This document shows, piece by piece, positions 23,244-33,404 of a DNA stretch of 64,000 bases; the stretch's first letter is position 1, and each line of letters opens with the position of its first letter. The notes beneath the pieces were generated by a model, which saw nothing but the letters and a program-made list of their open reading frames with translations, had not been told where the DNA came from and made no database searches. The stretch is taken from positions 56,511-120,510 of the forward strand of contig NW_026516790.1 in NCBI RefSeq assembly GCF_025766255.1, read 5' to 3'. The DNA is from Zychaea mexicana. Lineage: Eukaryota > Mucoromycota > Mucoromycetes > Mucorales > Lichtheimiaceae. The position numbers and the translations under genes were made by a program.

Positions 23244-23289
23244 TCCAAAAAAGGACATATAAATATAAGTTATATATATATAAACTGAA

Positions 23290-23361
23290 CTCTCGGACCG
23301 GGAATTGAACCCGGGTCTCCCGCGTGACAGGCGGGGATACTGACCACTATACTATCCGAGA
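23290..23361 (-). tRNA. tRNA-Asp (GTC)
   Basis: 72-nt cloverleaf on the minus strand. The acceptor stem TCTCGGA pairs with TCCGAGA, with discriminator G at 23290. The anticodon GTC is at 23326-23328 in the loop CTGTCAC. The stem CCCGC/GCGGG and the T-arm CCGGG..TTCAATTC..CCCGG are complete. The internal A box (TAGTATAGTGGTCAG) and B box (GGTTCAATTCC) are typical of eukaryotic Pol III genes. There is no intron. It is the only RNA gene I can support here and the clearest sign of host sequence. Confidence 0.96.
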
Positions 23362-23418
23362 CTCTACTGGCTGACTACACAAATAAATGTACCTAACATG
23401 CAGCGCCTGACACTGTGC

Positions 23419-23530
23419 CACTAGAGTTAAAACCTGATTTCAAAGTGCTTTCAGTGTACTCTGAAACTTTTCTTTCAGTGTGCTTTCAGTGAGAATTTAC
23501 TTTCAGAGCGCTTTCAGTGCGCTTTCAGAG
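23419..23530. repeat. CACTA-type terminus with subterminal repeats
   Basis: The block starts CACTAGAGTTAAAACCTGAT at 23419, close to the terminus of unit F (CACTGGAGTTGGCAAGCGAT at 61503) and of unit E. It then carries repeated words of the type CTTTCAGTGTGC / CTTTCAGAGCGC (at least five to 23525). This is the structure expected of a CACTA end: short CACT terminus plus subterminal transposase-binding repeats. It is probably the left end of the element containing Plavaka B. Confidence 0.65.
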
Positions 23531-23989
23531 CCGTGATGCAGCAAATAAATTAAAATTGGCTCCCCTACTAAAATCCTTCTCCCCCAAAACCATCTGGGAT
23601 GACCCCTTTTTTACACCACCTGGACTGCTATGCTTCTTCCCACTCTGAGACTTTTACCGCCTCTATGCTTGTCTCCACCACTTTGCTTTTTTCTCCTTTT
23701 TTATTTACCTTTTTTTTTTGCCAATTAGTAAATCAAATTCTTCCACATTTCTATTTATTTGACTATCTACAAGTTTCTTGATTCACCATCATATTAGATT
23801 CCTTCAAAATGCTTTTTAATCTGAAGCGATTTCTATAATTCAAAACTTGTTTCTATTTTATTCTCTATTACAACCACAGCTGCATGAAGCCAAAAAATTT
23901 AAAGACCTGACCTGAGGTATTTTGCTTTTAAGAGTAGATTACTTTTATTTTTTGTGGTAAATATGTAAGAGCACAGCTATTGTCTATTT

Positions 23990-26543
23990 GAATAGGGGTA
24001 ACAACAACGCCAGAATGGAGCCTCCCCAAAGGAACGACACACTGCCATGTATACGGTTCGATTTCTTAACAGTAGACGTCCATACCTAGCATCCTAAACG
24101 ACTCAAAGGCTTGCGTATTTGGTCGTAGGTACTCAACAAAAGCAAAAACGAACTAGCAGAAATTACTGTCGGTGGGATTGCACAGGTTGTAGACAAAGAA
24201 ATAGAGAATGCGCCCAGGACGAACGATCGCTTCAGTACGAAATTGAGTACTTGGGCAAACGACTCGGACATAGGTGCTAGTGTTGATGTGGTGAGACATT
24301 TCAGAAATGAACACTTGGCCCAGGTGATCAACTTTTGCAAATTTGTATACGTGATTGCTGACCTAATTACCACTAGTGCTAGCGAGTGACACAAAATTCA
24401 TGTCTGGAAACATCGATTAGTAATACTCGAGAAGACAGTGGTAGTGGCGCGTATCCATGTATACCTTTTTGCCCGTCTTGAGGGGAAGACATGATGGTGG
24501 CAGCGGCTCCCAACCAACTACGCTTACTCCCGCGGCATAGTCGAAATCCGATTGATCCAAGAACGGCCGACAATCGTAATGCTCTTGCATGGCTTCTGAT
24601 TGTGGCAGCAACAGCTCAGCAATCTGTCTGGCAATCGTGCTGTTGCCGCACCACTCGACTACGACTCGTCGGACCATGTCATCAGCGAACACGACACTTA
24701 AGAACTTCTTCATGTACGTAAGTTCGAAACTGTCTTTTTGGTTGGTGTGCTGGTTCTTGATGATCTTGTTGAACCGCTCAAAGCTGAATATTCACATGTT
24801 ATAGCAGCTGCCAAAATTGAGTACCATGTCGCGAAGGTGAACATGCAAATGCATATTTGACGTGACTTGATCTCTGGAGTACAATCTTGAAAAGTCGCGG
24901 CCAAATTTGAGCAGCAGTTAGTGGGCTTCCTCGTTTTCGGCGATGGTGATGTATGGCTTACAGAGGAGACGTGCTGCCTTGATAAAGAGCAACCAGTGTG
25001 TCATCTTTTCTCCAAGCAATCTTCCCTTCAACAACGATGGCGAGAGTGCAACAGTCCACGACCTCTATTTATCCGACGTCATTCCAGCAAATCCAGTCGC
25101 AATACAGCCGTGAGCGATTCTGTATGATGGGGGCACCACCATCTTCTCGAGGCAATCTTCCATATCAGTCAAATGCTCTCTGGTCAAGGTTCCGTCATCT
25201 TTCCATATGGTGGCCATGCGCTCGGCTGTCCCACAGAACATGTTGTGCATACAATCAACTATTGTCTGGGAAATGGGATCAAAGTATAGAAGACGATGCA
25301 ACTCGGACCAGCGTGTTCCATTTGATTTCTCCAACTGTGTCCTTTCAGTAGCCGTTTTTGCTGCCTTCCAAGCTTCTGCGTCTGCCAAGTTCTTTGCCTT
25401 TGTGCGCAATCTCTAGGAAAAGTCAAAGTTAGAGTAATCACGCAGCCTTACATTCTCTGATTGCGATGGCCAGGAAATGTCGCAATGGTTACATCCGTAG
25501 AATGACTGTGGACCTGTAAACCCAGAAGCCTTTCTTGAAGCCAGTATGTCGGATACAACGAGCAATAGAGCTGCTCGCACTTTGACCAAGGAGCCGTCAT
25601 CAATAATCATATCTTTGCCTTGATATAGTTGTAATAGATCGTCGACCATTGGACACAGGAAATTATTGATTTGCTCTATCAATAAAAAAAAGAAAGGAAA
25701 TCAGAACCACACATGCGAGACTCCAGAGTCAACGAGCAAAAAGGTAAGTAACAGTGTAATCAAATTGGTACCTTTGGAACTTTCATAGGGTCCCGGTGCT
25801 ATACGGACTAATATGACATTCGATGACTTGAATCGCTCAGATCTTGGCAGGTTATTAATTGTCATATATAGTGCACTGACAGAATGCGAAGTCTGCTTAT
25901 CAAATGACTGGAACCAATCGACATTGAGCGTCAACATAAGTGGGTGTTGATTTGCCACACGTCCAACGAATGATACAGGGTTTTCTGCCATGGATTCTGG
26001 CGCCATTATCGACCACCATTTGCGACCATCATATACATCATCCAAAGAATCTGGTCATGGGGTTCGCTTCCTCCAGTGCTCGAGTTTTTCGCCGAATCCT
26101 GGTCTACGCATCATAATTGCAAGGCTTGCTGACATAGGATGATACACATACACTTTGGGAGGTACAAGGTTTCTGTTTCTCAAATGAAACAAGTTCATGC
26201 CGCATGGGGCTCGGTGTGCTGTCATTGGATGGTGTGGGAACTTCTGGAACGAGCATTTCAAGCTGGTAGGTATATGTTCATTGGGATAGAGGCAGTGGCA
26301 GCTGGGATATATAACGATTGCTTGACCACAATCCAAGAGCTCGTTAAGACCAGATAAGCGGCGTACAGTAGCTATTGACCATGGGATACTGATTGAAATG
26401 TAGAGACCGGCAAAAACGACAGATAGAAAATGGAGGAGCAGCTCACCACCAGCCCTGCTCAAATAGCGATCTTGGAACAAGGCTAGGAAAAGGTAAAACA
26501 TGATAATGAAGTCGGATGGTCGTGTAATATCTATGTAAAACAT
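23990..26543 (-). pseudogene. Plavaka transposase, copy B (divergent, decayed)
   Basis: Read from 26543 downward: a hydrophobic N-terminal segment, WSIATVRRLSGLNEL, VYVYHPMSASLAIMMRRPGF (about 26130), LTLNVDWFQSF and NNLPRSERFKSSNVILV (about 25930-25800), an intron around 25700, KASGFTGPQSFYGCNHCD (about 25510), RWSELHRLLYFDP and the D box IVDCMHNMFCGTAE (about 25270-25210; the other copies have DPMHNLF), NMHLHVHL (about 24850), SFERFNKIIKNQHTNQKDS (about 24780) and EPLPPSCLPLKT. The C-terminal block, in broken frames, runs to about 23990 (ending VVPLGRLHSGVVVTP). Stops include TAG 25065-25067 and TGA 24792-24794, both at Trp positions of copy D. No accessory gene lies between its 3' end and the terminus at 23419. 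Confidence 0.82.
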
Positions 26544-27706
26544 AGTGTATGAGATACTAATAATTTGAATTTCGTGCTACTATCTTTTATTTAGATGAGA
26601 ACATAAATTTACCATTGGTGTTTTCGTCCTCTTCTCAATGGATTGATTAAAGAACTTAAAACGATAGTACATGCATTGTTTTGTTTTAGAAAAAACGTAT
26701 TCGTATTGTATAGGTGAAAAAAGATTTTTTATTTGATAATTTTCAGCAATGACAATAATCACAACGATACCATTTAAAGATAATGGTGGAACTATTATAA
26801 GAAGGGAAGCAGAGAGGGTGGAAAACGGCGACAGTAGTTCTATATGCAGCTGCATAAAAGGGTGTATAGGGAAAAGAACACGGCCGCTTGGCAACGCTAG
26901 CGGCAATGGCAAAGAAGATTGAGAAGAAGTACTGACCTATAAGAACACAAGAGAAATGGGAAGGGGAGAGTTAATAACTGGAAAAGTGCAAGCAGGAGTA
27001 AAAAAGTAGGAAAGCACAACTATTACCCACCTTATTCGTAAAACTGAGAGGAGACAGGGGTTCCTAAAAAAAGTGAATAAAGCAACCGACATACCCCGCC
27101 CTGGTTAAAAATAGAAAGGAAGAAACCACTTGATGCAGAAAGTACAATGTCGTTGACCTAAATGTAATGTAACGAGAGATGGGGGGAAGAATATTCGTAA
27201 GAGGGATTGTAGAATGACTGGTAGTGAAAAAGAAAAAGAGAGTGGCGATACAAACCTGGTTTTTTGAGGATCATAATACTTGAGAACGGAGTCTCTTGAG
27301 GAGCGGGTTTTTTGAAAGAAGAATAAAATATCCAAAGCAGATCCACATTAAACGTAACCAAGAAAGATTACCCATCCACAATCCATCAGAACGCCTCCGT
27401 TCCCAATAAAAAAGAAACTTACCTTTGGCTGCAAATGTCGTAAAAGTGAAAAGTAAAAGAAAGAGATGGTAGATGCGAAGAATCAGTGGATCCAGTGTTT
27501 ATATAGGCCATGCATAGTATTTGTCCGTAAAAAGATAACAAGATGTGCAGCATACCACCCTATTTAAAAGAAACGTCAGTTAAAATGGATGCTCCTCCAC
27601 TTCATTCATTTCGCCATCCACCACCTTTTGCTCTTACTTAAAGTAATAACATTAAGAAACCTGAGATCGTGTAGCAATAATCAATATCTTACCTTGTTGG
27701 TATTAG
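26544..27706. other. Spacer between Plavaka B and C
   Basis: No frame here has support from the paralogous copies. The Cys-cluster first exon expected upstream of copy B was not found, so copy B is 5' incomplete or that exon is unrecognisable. The region is purine-rich on plus (26890-27480) with several AG-rich tracts. Confidence 0.45.
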
Positions 27707-28759
27707 ATGTCTTCCAACAACAACACCCCTAACAACAGCAACACTGACGCACGAGGTCAGCAACACGCGCAGGATATGGAGATCGGCTGTATCAACGCAA
27801 GCGTCCTCCTCCTCCAGGATAGTTACAATGTCCTACAAGCTGAGAATGTGATGATGCGACAGCAGTTGGCATCAATGTCAACTTACTTGGCACAACAGCA
27901 GCAACAGCCTACGTCTATGGCAGCACCTGATGTTGACAGACGAAGAGTGGAGGAAGTGCTTGTAAGATTGTCGAGTTTTCATCTTACCTGGTTTCTAGGA
28001 CAGTAGAATTAATTCCTTGAGTTGTTAGGCCCAAATCCACGCTCGTCATAGCCGGTTTTCGTCCGAGTCTGGTTATCGTTTGGACGAGGACTTTAGGTCT
28101 GCGCACAATAAGCTGGTCACAAAGATCATCATTGACCACTGCAACGGCGAGGGGGACAGAGGTTGTGTTCTGGGGGACAAGGCCTTACGGGCTAAAGTGC
28201 ACCAGTACTTTTGTGGCCAGAGGGATGTCGCAAAGCGTAGCCCTAAGCAAAGAGCTGCGATTACCCTACGCAGTAAGCGCGGCAAACGAGTATGGCAGGT
28301 CAGTATCAAGAGAATGTGGTTAAGCAAGAAAAAGAGGTTTAAAGTGGTAAGTGTTTAAAAAGTCTTACTTGTATATATCGCATATTATAGAAAGCCAAAG
28401 AGCGCAAGGTCGCTCATACAAGGTATTTGGCCTCTTTGGATGGGCGGTACCTGCATGGTGAGCGCCTTCTGCGTCGTGAGTGTATGTCGCCAGAGCTCTC
28501 GGACGGTGAGGCATCAGGCGTGCTTCGCCTTTGCAAGCCGTCGTTTCGAAACAGCAAGGTACATAAGTCCTGCTTTCACATTTTACAGTCAATGTAATAT
28601 AGATAAATATAGGTCGATGAGTTCTTTCGTGAGTTGGATGTCTTGATCGACAATGGAAAAAAAAAGAAAGTGGAGAAAAAGGAGAGACGCCCTGGCCCGG
28701 TCTTTGAAGCTGTGCTTGAAGAAAAGGTGTTGGATAATTTGCCCGCTTGGGCTAAATAA
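27707..28759 (+). CDS. Plavaka accessory gene, copy C
   Basis: ATG 27707 (MSSNNNTPNNSNTDA). Exon 1 is Asn/Gln-rich with a leucine-rich coiled coil (SVLLLQDSYNVLQAENVMMR, then QQQQQP). Exon 2 (about 28040-28300) encodes the helical domain (DEDFRSAHNKLVTKIIIDHC, GDKALRAKVHQYFCGQRDVA) and the basic KRSPKQRAAITLRSKRGKRVW. Exon 3 (about 28391-28558) has RYLASLDGRYLHGERLLRR and the acidic CMSPELSDGEA. Exon 4 (about 28614-28759) is Lys-rich and ends EEKVLDNLPAWAK. All exons appear open with GT..AG borders, so this is the best-preserved copy. It converges with the internally deleted transposase C. Confidence 0.65.
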
Positions 28760-28839
28760 AAGTTTTGTTTTCTCCTTGACAACTACTGCTTTTATTTTAT
28801 TTTGTGTTTTTACTTTCTACTACTCTTCTACGTGTTAAA

Positions 28840-30432
28840 GGAATCACAACGATTTTCGCGGACTTAGGATCTGTATGGTCACTATATCCAACGATTGACA
28901 CCTGTGAGAATATTCGATGCACCGGCAAGATGGACTGATAATCATCCTGGCCAAAGGTGCTTTTCCATTCCTCGAGACCCTCGTTGGCGAATCGTTGCTC
29001 TGTTGTTTCTGTGCAGTACCAACAGACGTATGCGAAGTAGTGGATGGTAGGGACGCGGTCAATGACAAGTAAATGGCGGATGTAGTATTGGACTTGTCCT
29101 GTCTAGGCAACATCACGGGTACCTTGGATAAAAAGTACCTAGATGTGCGAACCACGGATCGACCTAGCTGTTGCTGATCGATATGTTGACCAACAATTCA
29201 ATGGTACGTATTTTTTCTACCCTATTGTTGGCAAAGATGCGTCTTTGTTCGTGACTGGCACCATGACTAACTCCTTGTGCATAATGGTTGTTGTAGTGTT
29301 CTAACAAGAGCGTGTAATGCTCTTCCACCAGTCTTGTTGATTGACCGCCTTCCAGTGATCAGTATGTATCTCCTGGTAAAGGCTCACAACCGATGACGTT
29401 TTTACTCGTATCTGAGGACAGTTCGCGGAATGCAAGTGGATCGAACGAGGTAGTGCATGGTTGCTGGAAGGGTCTTTGGGATGTGTTGGCGGAGGGTATT
29501 ACCAGCAATGCTGCCAATCAGTACTGAAACAAAGCTGATGAGGTGGACTGCTGCTCGTTCTGATATGTGGTGCAATTGAAACAAGATGAGAAATGCAAAA
29601 GCGAAGATCAGTGGATGGGGGATATGGTCCAATGGATCATTGACAGATATGTCGATTTCTTAATCTATCTATTATTTTTTCGTTATTATCTCTACCTGTA
29701 TTGATAATAACCTTTTCTCCAAGCGCCAATAACAACGTTTTCTTGTACCTTCTAGATCGTCGATCTCGCCGTTGAACTCTATGTCGATTACTGGGTTGAT
29801 GTCGTTCTCGCCTACAGACCCTGTTGCAAGTGGTTCCTCGGGCAGATCAAAATGCTGTATCTCTAGCTCTCCTTCCGGCAGTACCACGCTCTGCGGTTGC
29901 AGTGCCTCGGGATTCTGTGCATTGTTGTCCCCAATGTCGAAATCTCGTTCTCCTTCTCCATTGTTGGAATGGTCAACAGGGCTATCATCTTTTATTTACC
30001 AAAAGTTGTTTGTATATTAGCTGACCGCATGTCTAAACTGGCAACACATACTCATTCAGGTGTCAAATAATATTAACGTACCATCAGTAGCCATTGGAAC
30101 TTGATCGTCAGTCTCGGTAGCACCGTCAGAAGGCTCACCCATTGCTGTATCACCATCTGGTCCGTGCATATCATGTTAGACCCGTGCAATTCCCCTTCCT
30201 TTGAGCATCACGTTAACACCAACACAATTACAGGCGTACCATTATTTACTCATAGACTAAGGGCAGCAGCAAGCGTAGCCTGCTGTAAAGCTGCATTCTG
30301 ATGATCAGTATACTGCCGTGGAGTAAGAAGATCATATCGAAACTGTGGATATCGGCTATGGCACAGGTCGCAAAAACACATCATGCTGCGTTCAGGATTA
30401 CCGGTGTTAGGATGGGGCATGGACATGTTGGA
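28840..30432 (-). pseudogene. Plavaka transposase copy C, internally deleted
   Basis: The first exon (ATG about 30432, MSMPHPNTGNPERSMMCFC) has the Plavaka Cys cluster MCFCDLCHSRYP. An acidic region follows (about 29970-29690: GENDINPVIDIEFNGEIDD) and then the hydrophobic segment 29632-29402 (HPLIFAFAFLILFQLHHISE). At about 29400 the reading jumps directly to GCEPLPGDTY, the start of the C-terminal block, and continues EHYNNHYAQGVSHGA, NNRVEKIRTIELL, then in another frame DDYQSILPVHRIFSQVSIVG and KSAKIVVIPL near 28845. The whole catalytic centre (about 550 residues in copy D) is missing. This is a classic internally deleted, non-autonomous derivative that kept both ends and the accessory gene. 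Confidence 0.8.
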
Positions 30433-31500
30433 TAAAAATTCAAAAACGGTAAGTGTGACAGAGGATGATAAGTTTAAATAATCGTACTTTTTTTCTTCTT
30501 CTATATCCTTCTTTTATACAGTATGTTTTTTTTTCTTTTCATCAATCAAAACAAATATTACACATGATGTATAGTGAGCGATGGATATAAATTGTTGGTT
30601 TCTTTATTGATACAGCTTAGCAATGTATTTTCGAGCTTCTTGGCAATGTGCTTTTCATCCAGCAAATATGTATAACTTCTTCAGCGTAAATGAGCTGCAT
30701 TAAAAAACGTGTCAGATCAAATTTTATTTGAAACCTGTAATATGTTAGAAATAAATGTCGGCACCACCGTTTTGCTTAGTATTAGCTCTTATATTAAGGG
30801 GTTTATTATAGAGAATCATTCACATCATCACTCAACTCAAACTTTTGCAAACCACTGCTTTTCTCTCTTTTAGTAGCTTTTCTTTTTGCCACTGTTTTGT
30901 TATTAAATTCGCTGGCTCATGCTGCACGCTTTGGATGTGTTTTGTAGTATGCGCATAATATAATAACACCCCCAAACTGATTCTCCCCCCAACGAATGAA
31001 GATGCTATTGAACTGCTTTTTTTTGTCTCCACCCCCAAACTACCGTTATACCTGACTATTAACTATTGCTACACTCTTTAAAAGTTGGCTTATATTATAC
31101 TCCTCATTCCACCATCGCTTGCCATTGAGAAAAAGAATGCCATTACAACCCTTAACTCTTTTTTTCTTCCCTCCGATGTCAGCGCCGGCATGTTTGAAAT
31201 AAAGGGAAAGGATTTCTCTTCTTTATTTTTTAGAAACATATAGCAATACATATGCAGCAACGTGCATATACCTACTTTTTTTAACGTCGCGGGTCATTTT
31301 TGCATCCTTATCAGGCGGTGTTCCTCTCCTAAAATTAGTTCTTAAGAATCAGGTACTTTTTACTATCTGACTCTTCTGCAGTTTTGCGTAGTAGATATTC
31401 CACATCCCATTGTGTAATGGTAGCTACATGACGCTGACAGCAGCAAACGAAAAGAATAGGAAATGCACATGCACGAATAAGGCTTTGACCTAGTTGATAT
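30433..31500. other. Intergenic, no gene seen
   Basis: Mostly AT-rich and T-rich sequence upstream of Plavaka C. Poly-T tracts at 30486-30540 and 31010-31025. I found neither a CACT-type terminus for copy C nor a coding frame. Confidence 0.45.
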
Positions 31501-31512
31501 ATATTACAGCAG

Positions 31513-31760
31513 GCAGCATCTGGATTTGGTAACTTTGTCTATGCATATTTTTTTCCCGCATAATGAGATATGTATACTTTTGCCTTCAATATGACGGATG
31601 ATAAATGATGGGTAAAATAAGCGGACAGCATCTCGATTTGGTATTGTATCTTTGTATGTTTTATCGTTGTTCCTACACTAACATATCCTATCTTTCTTAT
31701 GCATGACTTTGGCTTTAGTAATATATAGCGTACAGCGGGCAGCGTCTCTTTTTGGTATAT
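31513..31760. repeat. Degenerate 112-bp tandem repeat
   Basis: The word GCAGC(A/G)TCT..GATTTGGTA recurs at about 31513, 31625 and 31738, a spacing of 112-113 bp. Weaker similarity continues between the units (TTTGTnTATG, CTTTnGcCTT). It is only about two full units. Confidence 0.45.
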
Positions 31761-31769
31761 AAACTGGTC

Positions 31770-31910
31770 CCTCCGCTTCGCTTCCGGACGATGTGAGCCC
31801 CTCCGCTTCGCTGCGTGTCAGCATCTGTCCTCCAGGGACCAGTTTACTGGGGCTCTGCCCCAGACCCCGGGTGGGGGCAATGCCCCCTACCACCCCCCTT
31901 TTACCTTCAA
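31770..31910. repeat. GC-rich palindromic island
   Basis: A sharp GC-rich island in AT-rich surroundings. CCCTCCGCTTCGCTTCCGG is followed by CCCTCCGCTTCGCTGCG (direct repeat, about 31770 and 31799). Then come the self-complementary GGGGCTCTGCCCC and GGGGGCAATGCCCCC (31849-31893). A smaller island of the same style is at about 32500-32535 and another at about 37170-37200 (GGGGGCTGTACCCCC). No coding support; likely a dispersed hairpin-forming repeat. Confidence 0.5.
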
Positions 31911-32091
31911 ACAATGCTGAAAATTTGTTCTGCTTGACAGGAGTGAGAATGGTGTTTTTTATAATTTTGGTCTTGAAGTCATTGTCGTCACTGCACTAAA
32001 AATGCCTAAAGGCTCTTTCAGATTAAGATTATGTAGCTGATTACTGTGTCAGCTACTCGAGTTAATGCACTCCGAACTCTCAGACGATTTA

Positions 32092-32208
32092 TGTCCAATA
32101 CCCGGGCAATCCTCGCAACTGAACAGATCGTGTTCAGTTTCTTCGTAAAATTTACAGGTCAAAATCTTAGAGGTGGAATTCTCTTGCTCTTGAAACGGGT
32201 ATTGGACA
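32092..32208. repeat. Spaced inverted repeat
   Basis: TGTCCAATACCC at 32092-32103 is the perfect inverted repeat of GGGTATTGGACA at 32197-32208, 93 bp apart. It may be the ends of a tiny element or a stem. There is no duplication of flanking bases to prove transposition. Confidence 0.4.
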
Positions 32209-32244
32209 ATTGTTGAGGTGGAAATTCTGGGACATCATGAAAGG

Positions 32245-32405
32245 TGTGATTGTTACACCCTAAAATAAGCACGCTTTGTTCGCTCTATCATACTTACTAA
32301 AAATGTGATTGTTACACCCTAAAATAAGCACGCTTTGTTCGCTCTACCTACTAAAGATGTGACCGTACACCCTAAACAAAGCTCGCTTTGCTCGCCCTAC
32401 TTACT
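32245..32405. repeat. Three-unit tandem repeat of about 54-59 bp
   Basis: Units begin TGTGATTGTTACACCCTAAA at 32245 and 32304, and TGTGACCGTACACCCTAAAC at 32358. Each continues with AAGC(A/T)CGCTTTG(T/C)TCGC(T/C)CTA. The first two units are nearly identical; the third is diverged and shorter. There is no coding frame. Confidence 0.75.
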
Positions 32406-32554
32406 TACCAAAGCAAAGGCCCGAAATTCTATTATTTGTTACGATCTAGATGCTTTTGCTAATATGACATTGATAATTATATTTGCAGGACGTTCCCTCC
32501 CGCTGACCCTCCCGTTAGGGCGCTGCCCCGCTCTAAACCCGAAGCTGTAAAAGG

Positions 32555-32692
32555 TGGGGCAGTGACAGCAGGAGAAGTTGGTGGAGGCGAACTGTTGATG
32601 ATAGGTGCAGGTGATGGTGGCGAGGTAGTAGCTATAGGAAGTGTAGGAGGAGGATTGTCAGTAATCTTCAGCGAAAATTGCATTATCACCAA
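32555..32692 (-). pseudogene. Proline/Thr-rich exon fragment
   Basis: Read from about 32692, the frame gives MQFSLKITDNPPPTLPIATT and continues Pro/Ser/Ala-rich to about 32555, where GC-rich repeat sequence begins. It looks like the truncated start of a low-complexity N-terminal exon. There is no family, downstream domain or partner. It may be chance. Confidence 0.2.
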
Positions 32693-33068
32693 AAAATTAG
32701 TAAGTACACAGTACCGCAGTTGATAGGGTTAAGTGGGCATTCTCTATGATTACGCCTACTGCCTACGATGGGTGCTCGAGCCACAAATACAAAACGTAGG
32801 CGCAAAAGTTTTTACAAAAACGAACTATCTGTAGCTTTGTAAGCAAACAGCTGCAGCAGTAATATTCAAATACACATGGTTAAAATATGCGTTGCCTATT
32901 CTACTGAAACACTGCGAGAATGCACTGGACATGGCTCATTGCGATCCGAGCCACAGTGACAGACATGATCGGTCGACTGCTTTGTCGAGAAATGTGCAGA
33001 AAAAAAATAGTTAGTAAATTTGTAGCTCATCTAGAGCAGTCTGTCAGAATCCCGGCTAACGGTGCAAA

Positions 33069-33300
33069 ATGCTCAACGATTTTTACAGAAAGACATCAAA
33101 TGTCGTTGATGGCAAATGAAATCAAGTAGCACACCTCTTCGGAGCTCATATTGAGAAATGCAATGTGGTAATAGTCTAGGAAGACGGCACAAAGTTGAAG
33201 TTTACCCAAGTCTCCCAGGAACGTGCAACGTTAAAAAAGCATGGCCGTTACAAAGTGAAATTTCCAAATCTGGATTTTACGCTGGGATTGAAATCGTAAG
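33069..33300 (+). pseudogene. Unrecognised coding remnant with two stops
   Basis: From ATG 33069 one frame reads MLNDFYRKTSNVVDGK, stop, NQVAHLFGAHIEKCNVVIV, stop, EDGTKLKFTQVSQERATLKK and on to FPNLDFTLGLK, ending at a GT donor (GTAAGC, about 33297). The stops are TGA (33117-33119) and TAG (33177-33179). Both sit where Trp would be natural, one transition from TGG. The sequence is clearly protein-like (mixed hydrophobic/charged periodicity) but I do not recognise the family. It lies left of the E/F duplicated segment as far as can be seen. Confidence 0.45.
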
Positions 33301-33404
33301 CACCCTTCCCTATTTAATAGAAGATATAATTTTCTCTCTTTCTTTCCAAGCATCCATGTATTCTGTCATGTACTACGCACTCATGGATGTTATACAACAA
33401 ACAT

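Noticed and set aside
32140..32200. Short similarity to small-subunit rRNA wording (AGGTGGAATTCT)
   Set aside because: Only about 12 bases agree and no neighbouring rRNA helices are present; chance match.
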